A stretch of 64,000 nt of DNA. It comes from Pseudomonas putida. Lineage in GTDB: Bacteria; Pseudomonadota; Gammaproteobacteria; Pseudomonadales; Pseudomonadaceae. Location of the stretch: positions 558,001 to 622,000 of the forward strand of contig NZ_MINI01000028.1 of assembly GCF_002906855.1 (NCBI RefSeq). Direction: 5' to 3'. Shown one piece after another: positions 30,999 to 39,909 of the stretch. Position 1 is the stretch's first letter; every line of letters begins with the position of its first letter. A program made the position numbers and the translations under genes. A model generated the notes under the pieces. The model ran no database searches, had not been told where the DNA came from, and saw only the letters and a program-made list of their open reading frames with translations.

Positions 30999-31061
30999 GG
31001 CTGTGCCCGGCAGGGCAGGCGTTGGTCACAGGTGAGTGCCTGCCTTGCCGGTTTCACAGCC
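30999..31061. terminator. Large hairpin between convergent lipA and aminotransferase
   Basis: Stem CCGGCAGGGCAGGC (31007-31020) pairs with GCCTGCCTTGCCGG (31038-31051), with one mismatch, and outer GGCTGTG / CACAGCC extends it. Likely a two-way terminator. Confidence 0.65.
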
Positions 31062-31077
31062 CGCCGTCGATGAGGGT

Positions 31078-32211
31078 TCAGTTCACCAGCACTTCGTCCA
31101 GTGCCTGCTCAAGGGTGCTGACGGTGCGCTCGATGTTGTGCAGTTTTTCCAGCCCGAACAGACCGATGCGGAAGGTCTGGAAGTCGGCAGGCTCATCACA
31201 TTGCAACGGCACGCCGGCGGCTATCTGCAGGCCGTGCTCGGCGAATTTCTTGCCGTTCTTGATATCGGCATCATCGGTGTAGCTCACCACCACGCCCGGG
31301 GCCTGAAAACCGGCTGCGGCCACGCTCCTGATGCCTTTGCCGGCCAGCATGGCGCGTACCCGATCGCCCAGCGTCTGTTGCTCGCCGCGAAGCTTGTCGA
31401 AGCCATAGGCTTGCATCTCGTTCATCACCTCGTTGAAGCGCGCCAGTGAATCGCTGGGCATGGTCGCATGGTAGGCATGCCCGCCCTGTTCGTAGGCCTG
31501 CATGATTTGCAGCCACTTTTTCAGGTCGCAGGCAAAGCTGCTGCTCTGCGTCTGCTCGATGCGCGCGAGGGCCAAGGCACTGAACATCACCAGCGCGCAG
31601 CAAGGCGAGGCGCTCCAGCCTTTTTGGGGGGCGCTGATCAGCAGGTCTACGGCGCACTTGTGCATATCGACCCAAACCGTGCCTGAGGCGATGCAGTCCA
31701 GCACGAACAAGCCCCCCACCGCATGCACGGCGTCACCGACGGCCCGCAGGTAATCGTCGGGCAGGATCATCCCGGATGAGGTTTCAACGTGGGGGGCGAA
31801 GACAACCTGCGGCTTGTGCGCCTCAATGGCCGCCAGCACTTCGTCCAGAGGGGGAGGCGCGTAAGCCGCCTGGCGCCCTGTGTCGACCGGCCGGGCTTTG
31901 AGCACCGTGGTGGCCGCCGCGATGTTGCCCATCTCAAGGATCTGGCTCCAGCGATAGCTGAACCAGCCATTGCGTATCACCAGGCATTGCTGGCCGCTGG
32001 CGAACTGTCGCGCTACCGCCTCCATGCCGAAGGTACCGCTGCCTGGGACGACTGCAACGGCCTGGGCGTTGTAGACCTGTTTCAGGGTGCTGGAAATGTT
32101 CTTCATCACACCTTGAAAGGCCTGCGACATGTGATTGAGCGAGCGGTCGGTGTAGACCACCGAGTACTCGACCAGCCCCTCGGGATCAATTTCGGGATAG
32201 ATCTTTGACAT
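31078..32211 (-). CDS. Class V aminotransferase, alanine-glyoxylate / serine-pyruvate type
   Basis: PLP enzyme of 377 residues. The N-terminal 'SVVYTDRSLNHMSQAFQGVM' and 'VPGSGTFGMEAVARQF' correspond to the alanine-glyoxylate aminotransferase family, and the Schiff-base lysine lies in 'LLISAPQKGWSASP'. ATG 32211 has AAGGAG 7-8 bp upstream, preferred over upstream in-frame ATG 32268. It is convergent with lipA. A role at the glyoxylate/serine/glycine node is plausible next to the glycine regulon but no shared control is visible. Confidence 0.87.
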   Translation of the reverse strand: MSKIYPEIDPEGLVEYSVVYTDRSLNHMSQAFQGVMKNISSTLKQVYNAQAVAVVPGSGTFGMEAVARQFASGQQCLVIRNGWFSYRWSQILEMGNIAAATTVLKARPVDTGRQAAYAPPPLDEVLAAIEAHKPQVVFAPHVETSSGMILPDDYLRAVGDAVHAVGGLFVLDCIASGTVWVDMHKCAVDLLISAPQKGWSASPCCALVMFSALALARIEQTQSSSFACDLKKWLQIMQAYEQGGHAYHATMPSDSLARFNEVMNEMQAYGFDKLRGEQQTLGDRVRAMLAGKGIRSVAAAGFQAPGVVVSYTDDADIKNGKKFAEHGLQIAAGVPLQCDEPADFQTFRIGLFGLEKLHNIERTVSTLEQALDEVLVN

Positions 32212-32300
32212 GGGTGACTCCTTCGGCAGAGATGTCCTTGATATCGACCTTGGCCCAAGCATTGGCAAATGACAAGAATGATCGGGGCGGATTGCAGGTA

Positions 32301-33266
32301 TCAGCGGGTTTCAATGTGCGCCTGCAACTGCCCGCCGACGATGGATATTTCTTTGAATTGTCGACCCTCGCGCAGCACGAACAACGCGTCCATCCCGCGC
32401 GCCTGCGCCAGGCGTGGGCCCTCGGTTTCGCCCAGGACCATCAGCGCCGTGGCCCAGGCATCGGCGAGCATGCAGGAGGCCGCCACCACGGTGACGGCAG
32501 CGAGCGGGTTGCACAGGGGCGCGCCGGTGGCCGGGTCCATGGTGTGAGCATAGGACTGACCGGCCACCTCGACCCAGTGTCGATAGTCCCCCGAAGTCGC
32601 GATCGCGGCATCGCTGAGCTCCATCACGCCCATGACTTCACGCACGCCCCGCGTGGGTTTTTCCAAGGCCACGATCCAGCACTGGCCGTCAGGCTTGACG
32701 CCTCGGGCGCGCATCTCGCCATCGATACCGACCAGGTAGCGGGTGATGCCCAGACCCTCCAGGCAACGGGCCAGTTCATCCACGCCAAAACCTTTGGCGA
32801 TACCACTCAAGTCAAGGTTCAGCGGCCCGCGCTTGCGCACCTGATTGCGCTGGGGCTCCACCACCAATGCGGCGCTGGCCGACAGCCGGGCACGCGGCGC
32901 AACCGTGCCGCTAGCCTGCGCCGTGACCGTCTGCTCCCCTGGGCCGAAGCCCCAGGCGTTCACCAGGTCACCGACAGCGATGTCGAAGGCGCCGCCGGAT
33001 TGCTGGCTGACGCGCAATGCCGCAGACAGCACCGTGGCCAGTTCCTTGGGCACCGACAGCCATTGCTGCTCGGGGGCGGCATTGAGGCGGTTGAGGTCCG
33101 AGTCGGGTTTCCAGGTGGACATTTGCTGGTCCACCCGGGCCACGGCGCGGGCCAGTTGCTGGCCCACTTGTTCGGTGTCGATCCCGGCCCCGGCATAGAA
33201 CAGAGCGGTGTAGCGGGTGCCCATGGTTGCGCCGTTCAGGCTGTAACGCTGCAACTCAGTAGACAT
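32301..33266 (-). CDS. apbE: FAD:protein FMN transferase (ApbE family)
   Basis: Protein of 321 residues that transfers FMN from FAD to a Ser/Thr of a target protein. Family motifs are MGTRYT at the start, 'LDLSGIAKGFGVDEL' , 'SYAHTMDPATGAPL' and 'MLADAWATALMVLG' near the end. It overlaps the flavoreductase gene by 11 bp, so it is translationally coupled. No signal peptide or lipobox is visible, unlike many periplasmic ApbE proteins. The candidate target is the DUF2271 protein encoded first in the operon. Confidence 0.9.
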   Translation of the reverse strand: MSTELQRYSLNGATMGTRYTALFYAGAGIDTEQVGQQLARAVARVDQQMSTWKPDSDLNRLNAAPEQQWLSVPKELATVLSAALRVSQQSGGAFDIAVGDLVNAWGFGPGEQTVTAQASGTVAPRARLSASAALVVEPQRNQVRKRGPLNLDLSGIAKGFGVDELARCLEGLGITRYLVGIDGEMRARGVKPDGQCWIVALEKPTRGVREVMGVMELSDAAIATSGDYRHWVEVAGQSYAHTMDPATGAPLCNPLAAVTVVAASCMLADAWATALMVLGETEGPRLAQARGMDALFVLREGRQFKEISIVGGQLQAHIETR

Positions 33267-35436
33267 CTTCACGGTAGCGTCCTTGTGCCTTGAGAGTGAG
33301 CACACTGAGGTTGAGAGGCGCCAACACTTCATCAAGGGCCTGCATCACGCCTTTGGCCATCTCGCGACTGCCACACACCAGCACCTGGGCACCTTTTTCA
33401 ATCAGCCGGCGCAAGGCCAGGGCATCGCTGATCAGCCGGTCTTGCACGTAGCTGCGGTCCTGAACCTGAGAAAAGGCGGCACGCAATGCCGTGAGGCGGC
33501 GGTCCGACAAGTATTGGTTGAGCTCGGGTTCGTAGAGAAAGTCCGAGGCCGGGTTGCGTCCGCCCCAATACAGGTGCATTGGGTGTCGGGCCTTGTTGTT
33601 GCGGATAAAACCGGCCAGAGGACCGATGCCGGTACCGGCGCCGATCAGGATCACCGGGTGTGCGCCCGATGCCGGACGAAACTGCGGGTTGGGCTGGATG
33701 AAGGCGTCGATCTGCGCACCGATGTCCAGGCCGTGAAGAAATTCCGAGCACAGGCCGCCGTTGTGTTTGCGCACGCAGATCTCCAATACGCCGTCCTGGG
33801 AACCGCTGGCCAGCGAGTAGAAACGCGGGATTGGGCTGCCCGGGGGCAGAATCCCGAGCAGGTCGCCGGCCAGAAAGCCCGGTAGTTCGCTGCAGGCTTT
33901 GAAGCGCAGGACGTGGGTCGGTGCATTCACCTGTTCGCCATAGGCAATCCGCTCTGTCAGCGTCAATCCATGGGTACGCGGTTGCTGCGGGGTGTGAACC
34001 AGCGCCAGCTCCTGCCCCAACACCTCGCTCAATGCCTGGCCCCAGCGGGCAAACTCCTGAGAGGACTGGCGGTTGATGGTTTCCAGCCTGAGCAGTGGCG
34101 AGCCACCGGCCTGCAACATTGCATCCTGCACGTGATGGGCGTACTGACAGAACTGCGTAAACTGGCGGTCGCCCAGGCCCAGCACCGCGAACGGCAGGCC
34201 GGGCTTGAGGCCGGTCTTGGCCAGCCGCGCCAGGAACTGCGAAGCCGAGGCCGGCGCATCGCCGTCACCGTGGGTTGCGGTGAGGATGAACAGCCGTTGG
34301 GCATTGCGGTAGTCGCCCGCCCATTCATTCATCGCCGCGCTGTGCACCTTGTGGCCACGCTGGTGCAAGGCGTCGTGCAGGGTCTTGGCAAAACCCCAGG
34401 TGCTGTTGTTCTCACTGCCCACCAGAATCACGCTGTCGGCAGCGTGGGCCAGGCTGTTGTGGCGGATGTTCGGGCCAGCCCTGCGGCGCCGCCACCACAA
34501 CAGAATGCCGGTCACGCTCATCAACGGCACGCAGAGGGCGCAGACTCCGAGCAGCAGGCCCAGCCACCACAGGCCCTCGCCAGTGTGCAGTTGGTAGATC
34601 AGGTCATAGAGGTTGCGCATCGAGTCGTGGGCTTGATAGGACAACACTGCGCCGCTGGCCTGATCCACGTAGCCGTCGCCCTGGGCGGTGCGCAGGGAAA
34701 ACATATCGCGGGGGTCGCCGGGGGTTGGGTAGACCAGCTCGCGCAGGTCATTGAGGTCGGTGGCCTGCAAGGCCTGCAGCGTGGCCACCGGCAAGGCCGG
34801 GCCGGAGCTGACGTGGGCCGGGAAGGCGGGTTCACGTTCACTACCGTCGGCGATCAAACCAAACGTGGTGGCGGACATGTACAGCCCGCTCAAGGCCGTC
34901 AGCAGTAGCCCGAGCAAGGCCAGCCGCCCGACTTCAGCATGCCAGCGCTGGCTGAAACTGCCCCGCAGCGGGCGCAGCAGGTTGCGCCAGCCGCCCAGGC
35001 GCCGGGCCAGCAGCAGTGCGCCGGACACTGACAGCGCCAGCATGATCAGGGCGCCAGCACCCGACACCCCATGGCCCGGCGTGCCAAGCAGCAGCGAGCG
35101 GTGCAGGTCCTTCACCCACTGGGAGAACGCGGATGGCTGGTAAGGACCGAGGCCCTGGCCCGTCAGTGGGTCGACCTGTTCCGCACTGGCCTGGCCATTC
35201 TGGTTGTAATAGACGATCACCGTGCCGGACGCTGAGCGCTGGATCTGCTCCACGCCCGTGAAGTGGCTGGCAACGCGCCCGGCCAGTTGGCCGACGTTGA
35301 GTTGTCCGGCCGCAGTGGAGGTGCCGTGCAGGCGTTCCAGCGCCGGCTGGACAGACAGGATCGCGCCGCTGATGGCTAATACCATGACCAACAGGGCGGC
35401 GATCAGGCCAGGCAGGGAATGGAACCGACGAAGCAT
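33256..35436 (-). CDS. PepSY-domain membrane flavoreductase (PepSY + flavodoxin + FAD/NAD(P)H-binding)
   Basis: Protein of 726 residues. The N-terminal half is a PepSY-associated membrane part with about four transmembrane helices (first at residues 9-31). Next comes a flavodoxin domain (ILVGSENNSTWGFAKTLHDAL, near residue 365) and then a ferredoxin-reductase-type module with the FAD motif 'RFYSLASGSQDG' and the nucleotide motif 'VILIGAGTGIGPLAGF'. It should move electrons from cytoplasmic NADPH across the inner membrane. Start ATG 35436 has GGAGG 7 bp upstream. Its partners are DUF2271 (upstream) and ApbE (overlapping). Confidence 0.9.
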   Translation of the reverse strand: MLRRFHSLPGLIAALLVMVLAISGAILSVQPALERLHGTSTAAGQLNVGQLAGRVASHFTGVEQIQRSASGTVIVYYNQNGQASAEQVDPLTGQGLGPYQPSAFSQWVKDLHRSLLLGTPGHGVSGAGALIMLALSVSGALLLARRLGGWRNLLRPLRGSFSQRWHAEVGRLALLGLLLTALSGLYMSATTFGLIADGSEREPAFPAHVSSGPALPVATLQALQATDLNDLRELVYPTPGDPRDMFSLRTAQGDGYVDQASGAVLSYQAHDSMRNLYDLIYQLHTGEGLWWLGLLLGVCALCVPLMSVTGILLWWRRRRAGPNIRHNSLAHAADSVILVGSENNSTWGFAKTLHDALHQRGHKVHSAAMNEWAGDYRNAQRLFILTATHGDGDAPASASQFLARLAKTGLKPGLPFAVLGLGDRQFTQFCQYAHHVQDAMLQAGGSPLLRLETINRQSSQEFARWGQALSEVLGQELALVHTPQQPRTHGLTLTERIAYGEQVNAPTHVLRFKACSELPGFLAGDLLGILPPGSPIPRFYSLASGSQDGVLEICVRKHNGGLCSEFLHGLDIGAQIDAFIQPNPQFRPASGAHPVILIGAGTGIGPLAGFIRNNKARHPMHLYWGGRNPASDFLYEPELNQYLSDRRLTALRAAFSQVQDRSYVQDRLISDALALRRLIEKGAQVLVCGSREMAKGVMQALDEVLAPLNLSVLTLKAQGRYREDVY

Positions 35437-35461
35437 ATTCAGCCTCCAGAAGTGTCCGGCG

Positions 35462-35932
35462 CTACAAGTCGTAAGTGAAGGTGTCGACGTAAGCACTGCC
35501 GGTCGTGGGCTTGCCAGAGCCTTGGGCCGTCAGCGCTACGCTGACATCGCCACGGGCGTCACGTTGGTCCTCGACGGCGCTGTCGATGCGGATCTGGTAG
35601 CCGGCATCAATCAGCGTGTCTGCCAGTTCCACGCTGACCTTGAGCGTGCCCCCACTGCCGACACTGGCGCCGCTGACTCCGTCAAACTCGCTCGGATTCA
35701 TCCCGCTGCCACGTGCCCAGTCGCCCAGGTGCTTGTAATACTTGGCCTTCTTCCCGGCCACCCAGAGGGTTTTCTGATACTGGCCACTGGCGTCGGTGAC
35801 GTAGATCGCCAGGTAGGCATCGTTGCCGCTGTAGTCCTTGAGCTGTGTGGTCAAGGTCACTTCCCGGGCCTGGGCCAGCGCCGGCAGGGCGATGGCGCCG
35901 ACCAGGCAGGTTGCTGCGATGATCTTTTTCAT
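35462..35932 (-). CDS. DUF2271 exported protein, putative flavinylation acceptor
   Basis: Exported protein of 156 residues: signal peptide about residues 1-22 (ending ALAQA), then the DUF2271 domain. The segment DGVSGAS (residues 84-90) resembles the Asp-x-x-Ser-Gly-Ala-Thr/Ser motif that ApbE flavinylates in NqrC and RnfG, with Ser90 as the possible FMN site. First gene of a three-gene operon with a PepSY flavoreductase and ApbE. ATG 35932 has GGAGA upstream. An OmpR-type inverted pair CTGAA-TTTTCAG lies at about 35996-36007 in its upstream region. Confidence 0.85.
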   Translation of the reverse strand: MKKIIAATCLVGAIALPALAQAREVTLTTQLKDYSGNDAYLAIYVTDASGQYQKTLWVAGKKAKYYKHLGDWARGSGMNPSEFDGVSGASVGSGGTLKVSVELADTLIDAGYQIRIDSAVEDQRDARGDVSVALTAQGSGKPTTGSAYVDTFTYDL

Positions 35933-36064
35933 GACGGTGTCTCCGGTCGAGGGCGGCGTCTGTGGCATACCCTAAAGTGCCTTCCTGAAGGCCAGCTGAA
36001 TTTTCAGATTCATGTCACCAAGGTGATTAAGGTGCTGCAAGACAACCATCACTGGAGGTGTCAG

Positions 36065-36124
36065 ATGCGGGTTTTACTGGTTGAGGACGCTCCGGGCTTG
36101 GGTGAAGCGCAGCGCGGGCAGATT
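36065..36124 (+). pseudogene. Remnant of an OmpR-family response regulator
   Basis: An ATG with GGAGG upstream opens 'MRVLLVEDAPGLGEA', the exact start of an OmpR-type receiver domain, but similarity stops after about 20 residues. The frame runs on to 36316 with unrelated sequence. No sensor kinase is present. It probably regulated the divergent DUF2271 operon before a deletion. Confidence 0.6.
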
Positions 36125-36252
36125 GACCGTGTAGTCGATGTGATGGAGGCGTTGGTGAAATTCACGTTGCTGGTTCGTGGTCGTGAGGGCTACCCGGTAG
36201 ATCGTTATTCGGAGCGAAAAGAAAGCGCGCAGGCTTTATCGGCCAGGGTGAA

Positions 36253-36583
36253 TCAGCGCTCCATCGAGACGGCGCGCAGGACCGGAAGGGCTTGCAGTGC
36301 GGTGATCTTCGCTTGAATGTCAGCCATCTTGTTGGCGACCAGGGCCGCGCCTTGCGCGCAATCGATCGTATTACCCCGCCTGGCCTGAGGGATGTCCCTG
36401 ATCTCGGCGAGCGAAAAACCGCCGCCCTGGGCACTCTGAATGAAGGCCAGATCGACAACGGTCTGATCGGTATAGCTGCGGTAGTTGGGGGCTTGGTGAT
36501 CGGCCACGATTAGCCCGAACTGTTCGTAATAGCAATGCATGGCGGCCGAGCCCACTGCGGCGCGTCAACTCTCCAATACTTAC
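36253..36583 (-). pseudogene. Frameshifted MerR-family regulator
   Basis: The first part reads 'SIGELTRRSGLGRHAL' in one frame (36580 downward), the MerR helix-turn-helix start. The rest continues 'CYYEQFGLIVADHQAPNYRSY', then 'DLAFIQSAQGGGFSLAEIRDI' in another frame. A loss of 2 bp near 36530 explains this (Leu-Arg-Tyr-Tyr expected). No start codon precedes the first part; the codon where one is expected reads GTA. The last residues are RAVSMER. It is divergent from a MerR-type promoter. Confidence 0.7.
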
Positions 36584-36594
36584 AGTAAAACTCC

Positions 36595-36625
36595 TTGACT
36601 GTAGAGTACCCTCTATACCTTAGCC
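36595..36625 (+). promoter_or_regulatory. MerR-type promoter with 19-bp spacer
   Basis: TTGACT (36595-36600), 19-bp spacer containing the palindrome TAGAG-TACC-CTCTA (36602-36615), then TTAGCC (36620-36625). The long spacer with central dyad is the hallmark of promoters switched by MerR proteins. It faces the epimerase remnant. Confidence 0.65.
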
Positions 36626-36716
36626 TGCGCCGATCTTCCAAACAAGGAATCAGGCATGAGCGTGGAATGGAGAGCAGGTAGGCCGACTGGGCGGCAACCC
36701 TGCATGTATCCGTTGA

Positions 36717-37016
36717 TTACCCGTCAATGAGGGCACACCGAACCGTCAGGGGATGCTTGCGCAACTGGCAAAAACGCTGGAAGTAAAGGCCCCTCGACGC
36801 CATGTAGCGATAGGCTTGCTCAAGTGGCTGTTGACGATTCCCGGGCTGGCGGCCCGATTCTCGATCAGCACCGAGTCGTTGAACTTTATTCAGACGCAGC
36901 GCTTTGACATGAGTCACAGCAAGCAATTGGAGCGCAAGTATCAATTAACACATCCAGACATGGCACGAACACTGGAAAAGACGGTGCGTTACGTCAAGGG
37001 TTACTTGCCCAACTGA
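36717..37016 (+). pseudogene. C-terminal remnant of an NAD-dependent epimerase/reductase
   Basis: About 99 codons from 'LPVNEGTPNRQGMLAQLAKTL' to 'KTVRYVKGYLPN' read like the end of an extended short-chain dehydrogenase (NAD-dependent epimerase). The Rossmann N-terminus is absent; a stop precedes position 36717. It was probably the target of the neighbouring MerR promoter. An ATG at 36753 would permit an 87-residue product. Confidence 0.55.
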
Positions 37017-37039
37017 GCCCACCCATGACAAGGAATGTA

Positions 37040-37942
37040 ATGATGCAATCTCATTTCGGCAAAGGCGTCCTCTTTGCACTCTGCGCCGCGGCATTGAATG
37101 CAACAATCGGCGTACTCAGCAAGGTGTTGATGAACAGTGGATTCAGCTCCAGCAGTATCGCCTTGATAAAAACCCTACTCGGCTGCCTGCTGCTGTCAGT
37201 CTTGCTACTGTGCCTCAAGCGACCCTTGCACGTGGCTAAGTGGCTCCCTGCAGCCGTGTGCGCCTTTCTCGGCATTTTCATGCTGTTCCACTTTGAAACT
37301 TCGGCCTATCGCCATTACGCCGCGGCCGGGGTCGTGGTGATCCTGATGGCTAGCGCATCCATTTCTTCGATATTACTGGGACGGATAGTCCTCAACGACC
37401 CCATCACCGCCAACGTGACGGTAGGCGCCGGATTGACGATAGCCGGTATTGCGGTAATTTTCGGGGCCGATATGGAGCAGGGCTTTACCCTGCAAGGTGC
37501 AGTGCTCGCGTCGATCGCAGGCTGCAGTTACGGGGCATTCTCGGTAGCCATGAAGCGCATGGGTGTGGCTGGGGGGTTGCATTTTACTCGGCAACTTTTG
37601 TTTTTCGGCAGCCTTTACCTGCTGATGCCGGCGGCGAGCGATGGGTTCGTCATGGGAGAGCTGTCGCTGCTGGCGGTCATGGCATTGCTCGCTCTGGCGA
37701 CACTGCCGACCATCCTCGGTTTCTTCTGCACCACCAAGGCCATCGAGTATTTGAAGCCGTCGCAAGTTCAAGCACTGGAACTGACTGAACCGCTGTTTGC
37801 CGCGCTGTTGGCGTTCGTGGTCCTCAATGAGGTGCCGCGAGACACTTTGTACCTGGGGGCCGGTTTGATCCTCTTTGGGCTGTGTTTCTCCAATGAGCTG
37901 ATCCGCTTAGGCAAGAAAGCGCCACAGCCGTCCGGTGTATAG
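37040..37942 (+). CDS. EamA/DMT-family membrane transporter
   Basis: Drug/metabolite transporter of 300 residues with about ten hydrophobic segments and a repeated two-half EamA architecture. AAGGA at 37030-37034 suits ATG 37040 or 37043 better than ATG 37025. Substrate unknown; many relatives export amino acids or metabolites. It lies just after the decayed region and is convergent with a LysR gene. Confidence 0.87.
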   Translation: MMQSHFGKGVLFALCAAALNATIGVLSKVLMNSGFSSSSIALIKTLLGCLLLSVLLLCLKRPLHVAKWLPAAVCAFLGIFMLFHFETSAYRHYAAAGVVVILMASASISSILLGRIVLNDPITANVTVGAGLTIAGIAVIFGADMEQGFTLQGAVLASIAGCSYGAFSVAMKRMGVAGGLHFTRQLLFFGSLYLLMPAASDGFVMGELSLLAVMALLALATLPTILGFFCTTKAIEYLKPSQVQALELTEPLFAALLAFVVLNEVPRDTLYLGAGLILFGLCFSNELIRLGKKAPQPSGV

Positions 37943-38074
37943 GCGGGTTGCAATGCTGTTCATGGCTACTCCCAGTGGCGGGAGGGCAAGGATGGTGAGC
38001 CTTTGCGGGCGCTGACCGACCCATGGCTTGCGGTCGGCCATAGCCTTGGCCAATCGGCGGTCAGTGCTGCCCGC

Positions 38075-38980
38075 TCATTGCAGCGGCGCCCGTGGGTTGG
38101 TAAACACATACACCAGCTCGTCGGCGAGCAGCCGGGCTTCTCGTGTGAGCAGCTCCTGGTTTCGATAAACCAGGGAGATGTTGAGCGCTGGCGGCTGTTC
38201 CTCGATGTTCAGTATTTCCATCGCCTGGCCATCTCGGTTGACGTAGTCGAGCATGCGAAGCGGCCAAAAACTGATCACGTCCGTGCTGCGGGCCAGTTCG
38301 CAAAATATGATTCCAGCCGAGCATTCAAGAATGTTCTCCGGGGGCGGCAGCTGGTACTGCTCGAACATCAAGCCGATTTGTGAGCTTTCCAATGGCTCCT
38401 GCAGCAGCCAGCGCTGCTCGCGTAGTTGTTCAAGGGAGCGCGTGTGGCGCAGTGGGTGGCCTCTGCGTACCACCAATGCGGTCGGCTGATGGTAAAGCTC
38501 GGTCCATTGGAACCCGTCACCATAGCGACTGGCCGGTTGGCACGACAATGCCAGGTCCAATTGCCCTTCACGCAGGCCCTCCATCAGCTTTGAAGGACGC
38601 ATCTCATGAATGCGCAGCCGCACCTTTGGGTAGCGTTCGCTGTATTGATTGATCGCCGCGATCACCTGTGCACGGGGTGTTGCCGGTGATAAGCCGAGTG
38701 ATACCCGGCCGTTGGTTTCCCCCTTCAGTGCTGCGATTTCTTCCCGGGCACGATTGGCCTCTTCCAGCATCAGGCGAGCCCTGCGTATCAGGCGTTCGCC
38801 GTATTCGGTGGTGGTGATGCCGCGGTTGGAACGGACCAGCAGGGGCACCCCCAGCGTTGTCTCAAGTTCCTTGATGGTTCTGGAGAGCGCAGGCTGGGAA
38901 AGGTGCAGCAAACGTGCAGTTTCCTGAAAGCTGCCGCTCTCACAGATGGTGACCAACACTTTCAGTTGATGGAGCTTCAT
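38075..38980 (-). CDS. LysR-family transcriptional regulator (CysB/GcvA-like layout)
   Basis: LysR regulator of 301 residues with helix-turn-helix 'MKLHQLKVLVTICESGSFQETARLLHL' and 'PALSRTIKELETTLGVPLLVR'. Effector domain follows. It is 68 bp downstream of proC on the same strand, and putA precedes proC, so proline metabolism is one possible target set. Target not shown by sequence. Confidence 0.88.
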   Translation of the reverse strand: MKLHQLKVLVTICESGSFQETARLLHLSQPALSRTIKELETTLGVPLLVRSNRGITTTEYGERLIRRARLMLEEANRAREEIAALKGETNGRVSLGLSPATPRAQVIAAINQYSERYPKVRLRIHEMRPSKLMEGLREGQLDLALSCQPASRYGDGFQWTELYHQPTALVVRRGHPLRHTRSLEQLREQRWLLQEPLESSQIGLMFEQYQLPPPENILECSAGIIFCELARSTDVISFWPLRMLDYVNRDGQAMEILNIEEQPPALNISLVYRNQELLTREARLLADELVYVFTNPRAPLQ

Positions 38981-39048
38981 GGGCGTTGTACATCGGCTAC
39001 GTGGTGCAGCGTGGGCGCCCTGTTGGTCGCCCGCTGCCCCGGGGGCTT

Positions 39049-39840
39049 TCAGGATTCGCGCGAGAGCGCTTGTGAACGAGAATGGGCAGCTTGCACGGCG
39101 GCGTCGACCAGCTGGCGCAAGCCGTCATTGTGTTCGAACGCGGCGATCGCCGCCGCTGTGGTGCCATTGGGCGAGGTGACCGCGGTGCGTAGCGCTGCAA
39201 AGTCGGCGTCTGGCTGGGTTTGCAGCGTCGCGGCCCCCAGCGCTGTCTGCGCTGCCAGGGCTTTTGCCAGTTCCGGGCTCAGGCCCAGCGCTACACCTGC
39301 GGCGGCGAGGGCTTCGCTGAACAGGTGGTAGTAGGCAGGGCCGCTGCCGGACAGCGCCGTCACGGCATCCAGCAGGCCTTCGTGCTCCACCCAACTGGCG
39401 CTGCCGACGGCTTCGAACAGCCGAGTCACCCGCTCGCGCAGGGTTGCCTTCAGGTCAGGGCCGGCGAACAGGCCGGTGCAGCCCGCGTTGACCAGTACTG
39501 GCGTGTTGGGCATTGCGCGGACCACCGGGCAGCTGTGCCCGAGCGCCAGGCTGAGCTTGTCATGCGGCACACCGGCGGCGACCGAAATCACCACGGCGTG
39601 CTCGCGCACCGCGCGGGGTAGCGCGGCCAGCACTTCGCAGGCGTAGTTCGGCTTGACCGCCACCACAATGATGTCAAAGGGCTGCGTAGGCAGGGCTTCG
39701 ACACTGCTGTAGAGGGTGATTTGGCTGGCTGTTTGCAGATAGGGGTCAACGGCGCTGACCTGGCTGACCAGGCCGGCCTTGAGCCAGGCTTGGCCAATGG
39801 CGCTGCCCATGCGGCCGTAGCCCAGGAAAAGTGCGTTCAT
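39049..39840 (-). CDS. proC: Pyrroline-5-carboxylate reductase
   Basis: Enzyme of 263 residues making proline from pyrroline-5-carboxylate with NAD(P)H. It has the N-terminal nucleotide motif 'FLGYGRMGSAIGQAWL' (normally GxGxMG), 'VRAMPNTPVLVNAG' and the substrate-binding 'ALSGSGPAYYHLFSEALAAAGVALGL'. The end includes 'TSPNGTTAAAI'. It lies 69 bp downstream of putA on the same strand, an unusual pairing of a biosynthetic with a degradative enzyme; it may be a paralogue of the housekeeping proC. Confidence 0.9.
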   Translation of the reverse strand: MNALFLGYGRMGSAIGQAWLKAGLVSQVSAVDPYLQTASQITLYSSVEALPTQPFDIIVVAVKPNYACEVLAALPRAVREHAVVISVAAGVPHDKLSLALGHSCPVVRAMPNTPVLVNAGCTGLFAGPDLKATLRERVTRLFEAVGSASWVEHEGLLDAVTALSGSGPAYYHLFSEALAAAGVALGLSPELAKALAAQTALGAATLQTQPDADFAALRTAVTSPNGTTAAAIAAFEHNDGLRQLVDAAVQAAHSRSQALSRES

Positions 39841-39909
39841 GGTGGTTCCTCGTGGTGGTGCGAAGGTGCGCAGCGCAAGGGTGCGCTGCGCGGGTTCCGA
39901 TCGTGGCGC

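Noticed and set aside
36656..36727. Short ORF starting MSVEWRAG
   Set aside because: Only 24 codons with no recognisable family; more likely a leftover of the deleted MerR target.
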